The notes below the pieces were generated by a model. It saw only the letters and a program-made list of their open reading frames with translations, was not told the origin of the DNA and did no database searches. The position numbers and the translations under genes are program-made. 64,000 nucleotides of DNA from JANNWF01 sp038205755 (GTDB taxonomy: Bacteria; Pseudomonadota; Gammaproteobacteria; Xanthomonadales; Xanthomonadaceae), in NCBI GenBank assembly GCA_038205755.1, contig JBBRBN010000005.1:17025-81024 (forward strand). The letters are read 5' to 3'. The stretch's first letter is position 1. Every line of letters begins with the position of its first letter. Shown here piece by piece: positions 1 through 8,938 of this stretch.

Positions 1-336
1 CTGTTTGGCCGAGCGCGCCAGCGCGTTGCGCTGCAGATCGAGCAGCGCCTTGTCCAGCTCCAGCTGGCCCTGGGCGGCGACAAAACGCGCCACCAGTTCG
101 CCCGACTCGACCCGGCTGCCATCGGCCTTCATCCAGACCAGCTGGCGCTGCGACCACTGCTGGCCGGGCACCAGCAGCGGCATCGCCTTGACCGCCCGCA
201 CCTGCCCCTCGGCCTCCAGCGTCAGCGCCAGCGGCCCGACAACCAGGGTCTCGGCCGGCAATAGTGCTTCGGGCTCCGCGGCGCAGCCGGCCAGCAGCAG
301 ACCGAGGACCAGCACGACGCCGCGCGTCCGACTCAT
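1..336 (-). CDS. HlyD-family efflux adaptor lipoprotein, C-terminus beyond window edge
   Basis: Only the first 112 codons are present; the gene runs off the left edge. The N-terminus is a lipoprotein signal with lipobox LLAGC (Cys at about residue 18), so the protein should be anchored in a membrane facing the periplasm. The following residues resemble the start of a membrane-fusion protein: a beta-barrel/lipoyl-like stretch followed by a charged helix beginning QGQLELDKALLDLQ. Its ATG overlaps the stop of the upstream HlyD gene by 4 bp (ATGA), so it is the fourth gene of an operon with the ABC ATPase. The family assignment rests on context and partial sequence. Confidence 0.7.
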   Translation of the reverse strand, partial: MSRTRGVVLVLGLLLAGCAAEPEALLPAETLVVGPLALTLEAEGQVRAVKAMPLLVPGQQWSQRQLVWMKADGSRVESGELVARFVAAQGQLELDKALLDLQRNALARSAKQ

Positions 337-1289
337 GCGCCGGCCACCGCGCGGCCGATCAACTCGACCCGCACCGCCTGCCCCGGCTTGAGGCCATCCG
401 GCGGCGACCTCAGGTTGATTCGCAGGTCGACGACCGGCAGCGGCTGGTTGCGCGACTTGCTGCGCACGATGCGCCCGATCGCGATCACCTCGCCATCGAT
501 CTGCGCGCCGCTGCCCTCGATCAGCACGCGTGCCTGGGCCCCTGGTTCGACCTGCAGCAGCTCGCGTTCCGGCAGCTGCGCAATCACCTCCAGCGTCGCC
601 AGATCGGGAATCTCGGCCACCGCCTGACCGCGCCAGACCTGCGAGCCGACGTCGAACTTCTCGCCCTGCCAGCTGCTTCGGTGCAGCATCACGCCGTCGC
701 GCGGCGCCGTCACCGTGAGCGCCTGCATGCCCGCCTTGAGCTCGGCGACTTCGCTCCGCAGCAGGGCCAGCTCGGCTTCGATCAGACGCTGCTCCTGCCG
801 CCGCTGCTCCGCGGCCAGCGCTTCGCGACGCTGCGCCAGCTCCAGCTGCGCTTCGGCCTGGCGGCGCTCGATCACCAGCTTCTGGTAGTCGACCCGGCGC
901 AGCAGATCTTCCGGTTGGGTCGCCTTGCGCTGGGCCTTGTCGCGCTGCGCACGGCGATCCTCGGTGGCCAGCCGCTCATTGCGCTCGCGCTCGGCCAATT
1001 CGAGCTGCAGCTTGCCGCGCTGGCTGAGCTTTTCCTGCAGTGCGCTTTCCTTGCTCAACACCTGCTGCTGCAGCTGACCGCCATCGAATGACAGCACCGG
1101 TTGACCCTGCTTCACCGGCGCGCCGTCCGGGCTGAGCTGGGTGATGTTGAGTTGCCACATGCCGTCGATGGCCGGCGGCAGCAGGGCGGCCTTTTCACGC
1201 GCGACAATCTCGCCTTCGAGGCGCAGCTTGTCCTGCGCCGCCAGCGCGGCGCTTGCCAGCAGCAACCCTGCGGCCAGAATCCACTTCAT
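333..1289 (-). CDS. HlyD-family periplasmic adaptor subunit
   Basis: A 318-residue predicted membrane-fusion protein linking an inner-membrane ABC transporter to the outer envelope. It starts with a cleavable signal peptide (MKWILAAGLLLASAALA). A long Gln/Glu/Arg-rich coiled-coil hairpin spans about residues 75-190 and is flanked by lipoyl-like halves (LSFDGGQL before; TVTAPRDGVML after). A beta-barrel/membrane-proximal region follows (PDLATLEVIAQLPE, GLKPGQAVRVELIG). It overlaps the next gene by 4 bp and the preceding HlyD gene by 4 bp, so the genes are translationally coupled. Substrate unknown. Confidence 0.82.
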   Translation of the reverse strand: MKWILAAGLLLASAALAAQDKLRLEGEIVAREKAALLPPAIDGMWQLNITQLSPDGAPVKQGQPVLSFDGGQLQQQVLSKESALQEKLSQRGKLQLELAERERNERLATEDRRAQRDKAQRKATQPEDLLRRVDYQKLVIERRQAEAQLELAQRREALAAEQRRQEQRLIEAELALLRSEVAELKAGMQALTVTAPRDGVMLHRSSWQGEKFDVGSQVWRGQAVAEIPDLATLEVIAQLPERELLQVEPGAQARVLIEGSGAQIDGEVIAIGRIVRSKSRNQPLPVVDLRINLRSPPDGLKPGQAVRVELIGRAVAGA

Positions 1290-2347
1290 GGGTGCGACCC
1301 CGCTGAGGCATCAATGCGCACGCTCATGCCGGGCCGCAGCAGCGCGGCGTACTGGCCGGGATCGAGCGTGATATCGACGCTGAAGTAGCGGCCATCGCCC
1401 CATTCGGCCTTCGGCTCAGGCGCGCCCGAGATGCGCTCAATGCGGCCACGCAGCGCGACGCCGGGCAGCGCGTCAAGCGCCAGACCGACCTCGGTATCGA
1501 CCTGCAGCGTGGCGCGATCCGGCTCGATCACGAAGCCGCGGATTTCCATGCCGCCGTCGCCGACCACATCACCGATCTTCTGCCCCGGATTGGCCGAGGC
1601 GCCCTCGTCGTAGCGCTGACCGCGCATCGAGTCGAAGCCGTGCAGCACGATGCCGCCGCGCTCGGCGCGCTGCTCGGCGGTTTCAACCTGCGCCCGGTGG
1701 TAGTCCAGCTCGGCCTGCAGCTTGGCAATCTCCAGCCGCGCGTCGCCGCCGCGGCGCTGCACGGCCTCCTGCGCGACCCGCTGCTCGGCCTGCTTCAGTG
1801 CGTGCTCGCGGGTCGCCCGCTGCAGCTCGCCGGCGTGGCGGTCGGCGTCGAGCCCGGACAGGAATTGCTTAGGTACCGCCGCGTCGACCTGCGCCTTGTC
1901 ACGCGCCGCCTCGGCGTCGACCAGCGCGATCTGCGCGTCGACCTCGCGGACCTGCAGCTCGGCGATTTCCTTGGCGACTCGCGCATGGGTCTGCTCGATC
2001 TGCGCCGTCAGGCTGCGCACCTGCGAGGCCGAGGTGCCCGGATCGATCCGGACCAGCACATCGCCGGGCTTGACCGTACTGCCTTCCGGCGCCAGATAGC
2101 GCAGTACCACCGGCGAGGAGTTCGACGGCGGTACGTAGATCGGCTCGGCGTTGGCGGCACGCAGCTCGCCGGTGAAGACCACCGCCGTTGCCGGCGTAGT
2201 GGACGCGAGCAGCCCCAGCAGGGCGAGTCCCAGCGACTGAGCGACTCCGCGATTTCGGGCCGCCGCACTGCACAGGTGCGCCCTGCGAACGCTTGCGGCG
2301 CGGTCAACGGCGCCGCGCGGCGGCGCTCCAGGTTCAGTATTCAACAT
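1286..2347 (-). CDS. HlyD-family efflux adaptor, second copy
   Basis: A 353-residue membrane-fusion protein with an N-terminal hydrophobic segment (GLALLGLLASTTPATA, about residues 40-55). The order is biotinyl/lipoyl-like motif (VVLRYLAPEGSTVKPGDVLVRIDPG), long coiled coil (about residues 105-225) and beta-barrel domain ending in LLRPGMSVRIDA, which is typical of HlyD/MacA proteins. The first codons overlap the 3' end of the ABC ATPase gene by 14 bp. Three adaptor-like genes in a row is unusual, and the permease is presumably beyond the left edge. The start is not certain; residues before about 35 look unconserved. Confidence 0.8.
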   Translation of the reverse strand: MLNTEPGAPPRGAVDRAASVRRAHLCSAAARNRGVAQSLGLALLGLLASTTPATAVVFTGELRAANAEPIYVPPSNSSPVVLRYLAPEGSTVKPGDVLVRIDPGTSASQVRSLTAQIEQTHARVAKEIAELQVREVDAQIALVDAEAARDKAQVDAAVPKQFLSGLDADRHAGELQRATREHALKQAEQRVAQEAVQRRGGDARLEIAKLQAELDYHRAQVETAEQRAERGGIVLHGFDSMRGQRYDEGASANPGQKIGDVVGDGGMEIRGFVIEPDRATLQVDTEVGLALDALPGVALRGRIERISGAPEPKAEWGDGRYFSVDITLDPGQYAALLRPGMSVRIDASAGSHP

Positions 2348-3035
2348 CGCTCTCCACCCGCCCGTCGCGCAGCCGGACCTGCCGCTGGGCGCGCGCTGCG
2401 ACCTCCGGATCGTGGGTCACCAGCACGATGGTCTGGCCGTCGCGATGCAGCTCGTCGACCAGCCCCAGCACGTCGGCCGCACTGCGGCTGTCCAGATTGC
2501 CGGTCGGCTCATCGGCCAGCAGCAGCTGCGGCTGCATGATCAGGGCGCGGGCGATGGCGGCGCGCTGCATTTGTCCGCCTGAGAGCTGATGCGGCCGATG
2601 TTCCATCCGATCACCCAGGCCAACCCGCCGCAGCAGCGTGGCGGCGCGCGCGGGCGCCTGCGCATCCGGGCTGTCGGAAAAGCGCTGCGGCAGCAGGACG
2701 TTCTCAAGCACGGTCAGCCGAGGCAGCAAATGAAAGCTCTGGAACACAAACCCGATGCGGCGATTGCGAATCATGCTGGCCGCCTCGTCGTCCAGACCCG
2801 CGACATTCTCACCGGCCAGCCGATAGGCGCCGGCGTCAGGCCGATCAAGGCAACCAAGCACGTTGAGCAAGGTGGACTTGCCGCTGCCCGAGGCGCCGGT
2901 GATGGCCACGAACTGTCCGCGAACGATCTGCAGGTCGATGCCGTCCAGCGCACGCACCGCTTGGCCGTCCATGGCGTAACAACGGCTGATGCCCTGCAGA
3001 TCGATCATTGGGGACGCAGTGGACATGGCCTGCAT
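2334..3035 (-). CDS. ABC transporter ATP-binding protein, MacB/LolD type
   Basis: A 233-residue ATPase of the MacB/LolD/FtsE class. It has Walker A GASGSGKST (about residues 47-55), Q-loop region FVFQSFHLLPRLTVLENV, signature LSGGQMQRAAIARAL, Walker B LLLADEPTGNLDS and H-loop VLVTHDP. It is the first gene of the operon with HlyD-type adaptors, which points to an export system for small molecules or peptides or for lipoprotein extraction. No clear ribosome-binding site precedes the first ATG; an in-frame ATG nine bases downstream is an alternative start. Confidence 0.92.
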   Translation of the reverse strand: MQAMSTASPMIDLQGISRCYAMDGQAVRALDGIDLQIVRGQFVAITGASGSGKSTLLNVLGCLDRPDAGAYRLAGENVAGLDDEAASMIRNRRIGFVFQSFHLLPRLTVLENVLLPQRFSDSPDAQAPARAATLLRRVGLGDRMEHRPHQLSGGQMQRAAIARALIMQPQLLLADEPTGNLDSRSAADVLGLVDELHRDGQTIVLVTHDPEVAARAQRQVRLRDGRVESDVEY

Positions 3036-3166
3036 GGAACGCGACGTGACGGCAAAGTTCCCACATCACCCAATGCGGCGTCGGGCGGCGCACAAGGATC
3101 GCTCGATCCGCCGCCCGTGCGCCGGCGGCCCTTGTCCACCCGCGTGCCTGTCCCCAGCTACTTTTA

Positions 3167-3997
3167 ATGGATATTCCTGTTCCGGCCGACGCGGCCGACC
3201 CGGCCACCCAGGCCGCTTTGGACCGCCAGCGGCTGCTGCGCGCGGCGTTTACCAGCTTTGTATTCGTGGCCGTGCTGTGGTGGATCAAGCTGATCGAGGT
3301 CTGGCTTGAGCAGTCGTTCGCCGGGCTGGGTCTGCGGCCAGGCGCGTGGTCGGGGTTGATCGGGCTGGTCACCGCACCGCTGCTGCACGGCTCGCCGGCG
3401 CACCTGGTATCCAACTCGCTGCCGATGCTGGTGCTGGGCACGCTGACCTTGGCGGTCTACCCGCGCAGCGCGTGGCGCGCAATCGCACTGATCTGGCTGC
3501 TGTCGGGCCTGGGCACCTGGCTGTTCGGCCGGCCGTCGGTGCATATCGGCGCCAGCGGTCTGGCTCACGGCTTGATGTTCTATCTGTTTCTGATGGGACT
3601 GCTGCGGCGCGATCGGCCGGCGGTGGCGACCGCCATGATCGCGTTCTTCATGTACGGCGGGATGCTGCTCAGCGTGCTGCCCGGCGATCCGTCGATCTCG
3701 TGGGAAGCGCATCTGTTTGGCGCCGCCTCCGGGCTGCTCGCGGCGGTGCTTTGGCGCAAGCGCGATCCGGCGGTACAGCGCAAGCGCTACAGCTGGGAAG
3801 ACGAGGACGACAGCCTCGAGCCACTGCTCGACCCGCTGGCAGCCGAGGACCGTCGCCTCTACGAGCCCGACCGCCCCGAGCAGGTGCCGATCCTGCGGCA
3901 GCCCTCGACGGCCGCCGCGGAGCCACAGACCGGCCAGGTGCTGCTGTTTCGACCGCGTCCGCCCGGCGGCACTGCGCCTGCAGCCGGCGGCGACTAG
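3167..3997 (+). CDS. Rhomboid family intramembrane serine protease
   Basis: A 276-residue polytopic membrane protein. Catalytic Ser130 lies in HIGASGLAHG and the partner His182 in WEAHLFGAASG; an upstream HLVSNSLP matches the conserved rhomboid H-x-x-x-N region of the oxyanion site. About six membrane segments are visible, followed by a hydrophilic, proline-rich cytoplasmic tail of about 75 residues. Rhomboids cleave transmembrane helices of partner proteins; no substrate can be named. It is transcribed divergently from the ABC operon across about 130 bp. No strong Shine-Dalgarno sequence is visible before the ATG. Confidence 0.9.
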   Translation: MDIPVPADAADPATQAALDRQRLLRAAFTSFVFVAVLWWIKLIEVWLEQSFAGLGLRPGAWSGLIGLVTAPLLHGSPAHLVSNSLPMLVLGTLTLAVYPRSAWRAIALIWLLSGLGTWLFGRPSVHIGASGLAHGLMFYLFLMGLLRRDRPAVATAMIAFFMYGGMLLSVLPGDPSISWEAHLFGAASGLLAAVLWRKRDPAVQRKRYSWEDEDDSLEPLLDPLAAEDRRLYEPDRPEQVPILRQPSTAAAEPQTGQVLLFRPRPPGGTAPAAGGD

Positions 3998-4044
3998 TCT
4001 GGCGGCGGAGCAGCGGCCGACGCACTCGCTGGCGTGTAGTCGCC

Positions 4045-4710
4045 TCAGCTCGCGTGCGGCGGCAGACGACCGACCCCGAGCTGCCGGTCGTGCGGCCGCG
4101 CCAGCAGCAGCTGCGCGAGCAGCGCACCGATCAGCGCGCAGAACATGTCCCACTGGGTATCCCAGACATCGCCCTGGGTGGCCAGGAAGGCGTCGGCGTT
4201 GCCGCCCCAGACCAATGCCGCCCACCACTCGATCAGCTCGAAGAACGCACTGAAACTCAGCGCTGCGGCGCACACCAGGTAGAACAACCAGCCGCCCGGT
4301 CGCAGCGGCGTCAGCCGCAGCAGCAGCTCACGGGCCAGAATCGCGGGGATGAATCCCTGTGCCAGATGTCCGAGTCGATCGTAGTGATTGCGGGCCAGGT
4401 CGAAGCTGTCGCGCGCCCATTCGCCCAGCGGCGTCAAGGCGTAGGTGTACTTGCCGCCATAGATCAGGATCACGCAGTGGATGGCGATCAGCCAGTACAG
4501 CAGCCGCGTCAGCGGAAAGCGCGCGCGCGTGGCGATCAGCAGCGGGATCGCCACGACCACCCAGATGACCTCGAGCAGCCAGGTAAGCCGATCGGTGGGC
4601 GCGATGCCCGACCACAGCAGAAACGCCAGCACAGCGGTCAGCAGCCCGGTCGCCTCCCACCCGCCCGGCGACCGCGCCGGAGGTACTCCGCGCAACGAAT
4701 CCATCGTCAT
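4045..4710 (-). CDS. DUF2238 (YjdF-like) inner-membrane protein
   Basis: A 221-residue protein with about six hydrophobic segments. The central ARNHYDRLGHLAQGFIPAILARELLLR and the later FFELIEWWAALVWG and GDVWDTQWDMFCALIGA match the DUF2238/YjdF membrane family from memory. Function is unknown in the family. The start is supported by AGGGG six bases or fewer upstream of the ATG. It is convergent with the rhomboid gene with a 47-bp gap and shows no obvious terminator. Confidence 0.78.
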   Translation of the reverse strand: MTMDSLRGVPPARSPGGWEATGLLTAVLAFLLWSGIAPTDRLTWLLEVIWVVVAIPLLIATRARFPLTRLLYWLIAIHCVILIYGGKYTYALTPLGEWARDSFDLARNHYDRLGHLAQGFIPAILARELLLRLTPLRPGGWLFYLVCAAALSFSAFFELIEWWAALVWGGNADAFLATQGDVWDTQWDMFCALIGALLAQLLLARPHDRQLGVGRLPPHAS

Positions 4711-4968
4711 GACCCCTGCGGCTGGTGTGAGGCTTGATCATAGCTCGGCATGGCTCCCGCCAAGCACCCGTCGGACTCGCTTGGCGCCCCTCACCGAGCC
4801 GTCCATGGGCGCTGCAAATCCGCTTTGCCGGCCACCCAGCTGACCGCCGGCAGACAGCCATTTCGCGTCTTGAGGCGGCCCCGCGGCAGTTCGGTGCAAA
4901 TGCGCCGGGATAGGAATAAGCTGCCGCAATCGGCAGGGGGTCTGCCGAACCTCTCAGGATGTTTCCGC

Positions 4969-7900
4969 ATGCGCAGCTCCCGCCCTTCCTACACGGAGGC
5001 GCTTGCCCGCCGCCGTGGCTCGCAGCTGGCCATGGGCCTGCTGCTGTTTGCCATCACCACGGCCGCTGGTATCGCCGCGCCGCAGGTGTCGCTGGAGATC
5101 ATCGAGGTCGGCCAGGCGTTCGACAGCAAGGGCTCCGGCGCGCTTCGCAAGGAGGGTGACGACAAGCCCAATGCCATTGGATCACTTGATTCGTCGCTGA
5201 CCCCGCTGTTCAATCTTGACCCGCGGGTGCCGGCCGAAGCAGAGCCGAATGGCACCTTCGCAACCGCTACGCCGCTCGTGCTGAGCGCCGGCGGGGTTGC
5301 CAAGGTCGTCGGCAATGTCTTCGCCGGTGGCGACCTGGACTACTACAGCTTCAGCGGCGCGGCCGGCGATCGCATCTATGCGGCCACCATGACCAACGCG
5401 AGCGCCTCCAGCAGTACCGACACCCAGCTGCGGCTGTTCGGCACCGACGGCACCACGCTGATCGAGCTCGACACCAATGACGGCAGCCTCGGCGGCAATT
5501 CGTCGAGCATTGCCGGAGCAACGTTGCCGAGCGCCGGCACCTACTTCCTGGAGGTGCGCGGCGGTACCGGCACGCTGCAGATTCGCCCATACGACCTTTA
5601 CGTCCAACGTCGCAACGGCAGCCCGACGCCAGAAGTCGAGCCCAACGACGCATCGGCCACGGCGACGCCAATGCCGGCCTCGTCCTGGGTCAGCGGCACC
5701 CGTGGGACCGCCACTGACGCCGACTTTTTCAGCTTCACCCTGAATGCCGGCGACAGCGTCTTCCTCAGCCTCGATATCGATCCCGAACGCGACAACGTGC
5801 AGTGGAATGGTCGCCTCGGTCTCGCCCTGTTCGGTGACCTCGACAACCAGATTCTGGCGGTCAACGACGGCAGCGTGGGCAGCGTCGCCAATCCATTGTC
5901 CGAGGCGCTCTTCCTCACCGTGAAGAACAGCGGAACCTACTTTGCCTACGTTGATTCGGCAGTCGCTTCAGGCGGCGCCACGTTTACTTACCATCTCAGC
6001 GCCAGCGTGCTGCCGGCGCTGGGAGCAGTCGCCGGTGGAACCTGTGCCACGTACACCAGCACCAATGTCCCCGTGGTGATCCCGCCGGATCCGGCCATCA
6101 CCACATCGAGCATCACCGTGCCGGGTAATCCGCGCATCGCCGATCTGGACGTGTCGATCCAGCTGAACCATACGTTCATGCCGGACCTTGACGTGTCGCT
6201 GATATCGCCATCTGGCAACGTGGTCGGCCTGTTCACCGATATCGGCAGCTCGGCTCAGCAGCAGCTCGATCTGGTGCTCGACGATGAGGCTGCGGCTCCG
6301 TTCTCCTTCGCTGTGGTGCGGCCCGTCCGCGTGCGGCCGGAGTTGAACTACTCGCTCGGTTGGTTCGACGGCCAGGACGCCGGTGGCACCTGGACGCTTG
6401 ATATTCGCGACGACGCTGGTGGCGACGGCGGCAATCTGACCGGCTGGGCGATCACAGTCTGCGAACCGCCGCCGCCGCCGGCCTGCGCGGCCGGCTTTGT
6501 CGAGCAGACCTTGTTCAGCACCGACTTCGAGACCGATGCCGCCGGCTTCACCAGCAGCGGTGCGGCTAACGAGTGGGAGCGCGGCCTGCCGTCTTTCGCG
6601 CCGATAACCACCTGCAACGGCGGCAGCAACTGCTTTGCCACGGACCTCGATAACACCTACGACGTCAACAGCAATCAGCAACTGCTGTCGCCGAGCTTCA
6701 ACCTGGCCGGCCTCAGCCCGCCGGTAGTGGTGCGCTGGGCGCAGAAGTACCAGATGGAATCGGCCAGCTTCGACCAATTCAATGTCGTCGTTCGTGAGGT
6801 AGGCAACCCGACCAACGCCGTGCGTCTGTTCGAATGGCTGGGCGCCACCATGACCAACGGGGTCGGCAACCCGACGATCACCCTGCAGGAGTCCGCCGGC
6901 TGGGGGCAGTTCACCGCCCGTGCCGACGCGCTCGCCGGCCTGAACGGCGAGCTTGCCTTCACCGTGGTCGGCGACAGCACCGTCAACTTTGCCGGCGCCG
7001 CCATCGATGACGTCAGCGTCACCGCCTGCCGCGCGCTGTCGGCGGATCTTGCGATCACCAAGACCAACGGCACGCCAACCTCGGTGCCGGGGACCAATAC
7101 GGTCTATACCATCACCGCCAGCAATGCCGGTCCTGACCCGGTTCCGGCAGCTACCATCGCCGACACCTTCCCGGCAGCCTGCGCCAGCGTGACCTGGACC
7201 TGCGCCGGTGCCGGCGGCGGCACCTGCACAGCGGCCGGATCGGGCAACATCAACTCCAGCGTCAACCTGCCTGCAGGTGGCTCCACCACCTTTACGGCGA
7301 CCTGCGCAATCTCGCCGACGGCGACCGGCTCGCTGGCGAACACCGCGACTGTGGCCGGCACCTTCACCGACCCGATGCCGGGCAACAACAGCGCCACCGA
7401 CACCGACACCCTGGTGCCATCCGCCAATCTGGCGGCGGCGCTGACCGACACGCCGGATCCGGTGACCGCCGGTGGCACACTGACCTACGGCGCGACCGTC
7501 AGCAACGCGGGACCGAGCGCGGCCCAGACGGTGACCGCTGGCCTGCCGCTGCCGGCCGGCACCACCTTCGTCTCGGCCACTCCGAGCGGCGGCGGCGTCT
7601 GCACCAACCCGGGCGTGGGCAACAACGGTGCGGTCAACTGCAGCTGGGCGGGGGCCACCGGCCCCGGAACGCCGCGGACGGTCAGCGTCGTCGCTGCGGT
7701 CAACATCGCCGCCGCAGGAACGTTGTCGGCGACGCTCACCGCCGGTTCCGCCACGGCCGATCCGTTGCCGGTTAACAACACCGCAGTGGCAACCACCGCC
7801 ATCGCGCCGCCAAATGCCGACGTCGGCATCACCCTGGTTGACAGTCCAGACCCGGTCACTGCCGGCACCACCCTGGGCTACACGGCCACCTTGACCAATG

Positions 7901-8700
7901 CCGGGCCGGGTATCGCGCAGGGCGTGGCGGTGAGTCTGCCGCTGCCCGCCGGCACGGGCTTTGTCTCCGCAGCTCCTGGCGTGGGCGGAAACTGCACCGT
8001 GCCAGCCGTGGGTGCCGGTGGCAGCGTCAACTGCACATGGGCAGGAGCCACCGCCAGCGGTGCCGCTCGCGTGCTGACCCTGTCCGTTTCGGTTCCGGCG
8101 TCGGCAAGCGGCTCGCTCAGCACCACAGCAACGGCAACCTCGACCAGTCCGGACACCAACGGCAGCAACAATTTCGATATCGCCAGCAGCACGGTCACTG
8201 CTTCCGCTGATCTTGCCTTGACCTTCACTGCCGCACCGGCCCAGGTCACGCCGGGTCTGGCGATTGCTTACGTCGCCAGCGCCACCAACAACGGCCCGAG
8301 CGACGCGCAGAACGTACAGGTCACCGTCACCCTCGGCGCCGGCGTGCAGTTCTTCAGCGCCACCGCCAGCGCTGGCGGCACCTGCACCACGCCAACGCTG
8401 GGCTCGGGCGGCGCCGTGGTCTGCAGCTGGAGCGGCGCCACCGCAGCGGGTGTCATCCGCAGCGTCAGCGTCACCGCCTACAGCTACGTCAACGGTCAGG
8501 TTGGGGCGACGGCATCGGCAACGTCCAGCACCAGCGATCCGACGCCGGACAACAACGCGGCCAGCGGCAGCGTGGTGGTGGGTAGCGGTGGCGCGGGTTC
8601 CGCACCGACCGTGATTCCGGTCGCCGATCATGGCGTGCTGGCTCTGCTGGCCCTGATGCTCGGCCTGCTCGGCTTTGCCGCCGTGCGTCGCCGCATGTAA
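4969..8700 (+). CDS. Large secreted P-domain/DUF11 repeat protein with IPTL-CTERM-like anchor
   Basis: A 1243-residue exported protein. The ATG at 4969 is preferred because AGGA lies nine bases upstream and a signal-type segment follows (GSQLAMGLLLFAITTAAGIAA). Two PPC-like beta domains cover about residues 80-350 (AEPNGTFATATPL, EVEPNDASATATPM). A proprotein-convertase-P-like domain follows (about 370-500: LNHTFMPDLDVSLISPSG, GTWTLDIRDDAGGDGG), then a jelly-roll region and four DUF11 repeats (about 690-1210). The C-terminus has IPVADHGVLALLALM, a short hydrophobic helix and RRRM, which resembles the IPTL-CTERM sorting signal processed by exosortase-type systems. No protease domain is seen. 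Confidence 0.85.
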   Translation: MRSSRPSYTEALARRRGSQLAMGLLLFAITTAAGIAAPQVSLEIIEVGQAFDSKGSGALRKEGDDKPNAIGSLDSSLTPLFNLDPRVPAEAEPNGTFATATPLVLSAGGVAKVVGNVFAGGDLDYYSFSGAAGDRIYAATMTNASASSSTDTQLRLFGTDGTTLIELDTNDGSLGGNSSSIAGATLPSAGTYFLEVRGGTGTLQIRPYDLYVQRRNGSPTPEVEPNDASATATPMPASSWVSGTRGTATDADFFSFTLNAGDSVFLSLDIDPERDNVQWNGRLGLALFGDLDNQILAVNDGSVGSVANPLSEALFLTVKNSGTYFAYVDSAVASGGATFTYHLSASVLPALGAVAGGTCATYTSTNVPVVIPPDPAITTSSITVPGNPRIADLDVSIQLNHTFMPDLDVSLISPSGNVVGLFTDIGSSAQQQLDLVLDDEAAAPFSFAVVRPVRVRPELNYSLGWFDGQDAGGTWTLDIRDDAGGDGGNLTGWAITVCEPPPPPACAAGFVEQTLFSTDFETDAAGFTSSGAANEWERGLPSFAPITTCNGGSNCFATDLDNTYDVNSNQQLLSPSFNLAGLSPPVVVRWAQKYQMESASFDQFNVVVREVGNPTNAVRLFEWLGATMTNGVGNPTITLQESAGWGQFTARADALAGLNGELAFTVVGDSTVNFAGAAIDDVSVTACRALSADLAITKTNGTPTSVPGTNTVYTITASNAGPDPVPAATIADTFPAACASVTWTCAGAGGGTCTAAGSGNINSSVNLPAGGSTTFTATCAISPTATGSLANTATVAGTFTDPMPGNNSATDTDTLVPSANLAAALTDTPDPVTAGGTLTYGATVSNAGPSAAQTVTAGLPLPAGTTFVSATPSGGGVCTNPGVGNNGAVNCSWAGATGPGTPRTVSVVAAVNIAAAGTLSATLTAGSATADPLPVNNTAVATTAIAPPNADVGITLVDSPDPVTAGTTLGYTATLTNAGPGIAQGVAVSLPLPAGTGFVSAAPGVGGNCTVPAVGAGGSVNCTWAGATASGAARVLTLSVSVPASASGSLSTTATATSTSPDTNGSNNFDIASSTVTASADLALTFTAAPAQVTPGLAIAYVASATNNGPSDAQNVQVTVTLGAGVQFFSATASAGGTCTTPTLGSGGAVVCSWSGATAAGVIRSVSVTAYSYVNGQVGATASATSSTSDPTPDNNAASGSVVVGSGGAGSAPTVIPVADHGVLALLALMLGLLGFAAVRRRM

Positions 8701-8723
8701 GGGCTGCGACCCGGCAGCAGTGC

Positions 8724-8757
8724 AAAAGGGCGGGGGAGCAATCCTCCGCCCTTTTTC
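8724..8757 (+). terminator. Rho-independent terminator after the DUF11 protein gene
   Basis: AAAAGGGCGGGGGA pairs with TCCTCCGCCCTTTT (one mismatch) around a short loop and ends in a TTTTTCTT tract, 24 bp after the stop codon. Confidence 0.85.
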
Positions 8758-8938
8758 TTGGCCGCGTTCGACAGCCAGAAGCGCTGAGGCTGGCAGCGTC
8801 TGCCCGCGGCAGTCAGGTCGAGACACACAGCGAAGCCTCCCTCCCGCTCGAGCACACCGGCGCCCGGAGGTTTCACGGCGCGTCATGTGCTGGCCCCGCG
8901 CTGGCGTTAAGCTGCAGGCAACGATCAGGGAGTACGCC

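Noticed and set aside
3164..4273. A 369-residue minus-strand open frame across the rhomboid gene
   Set aside because: It is antisense to a well-supported rhomboid protease and has the biased composition of a shadow frame.
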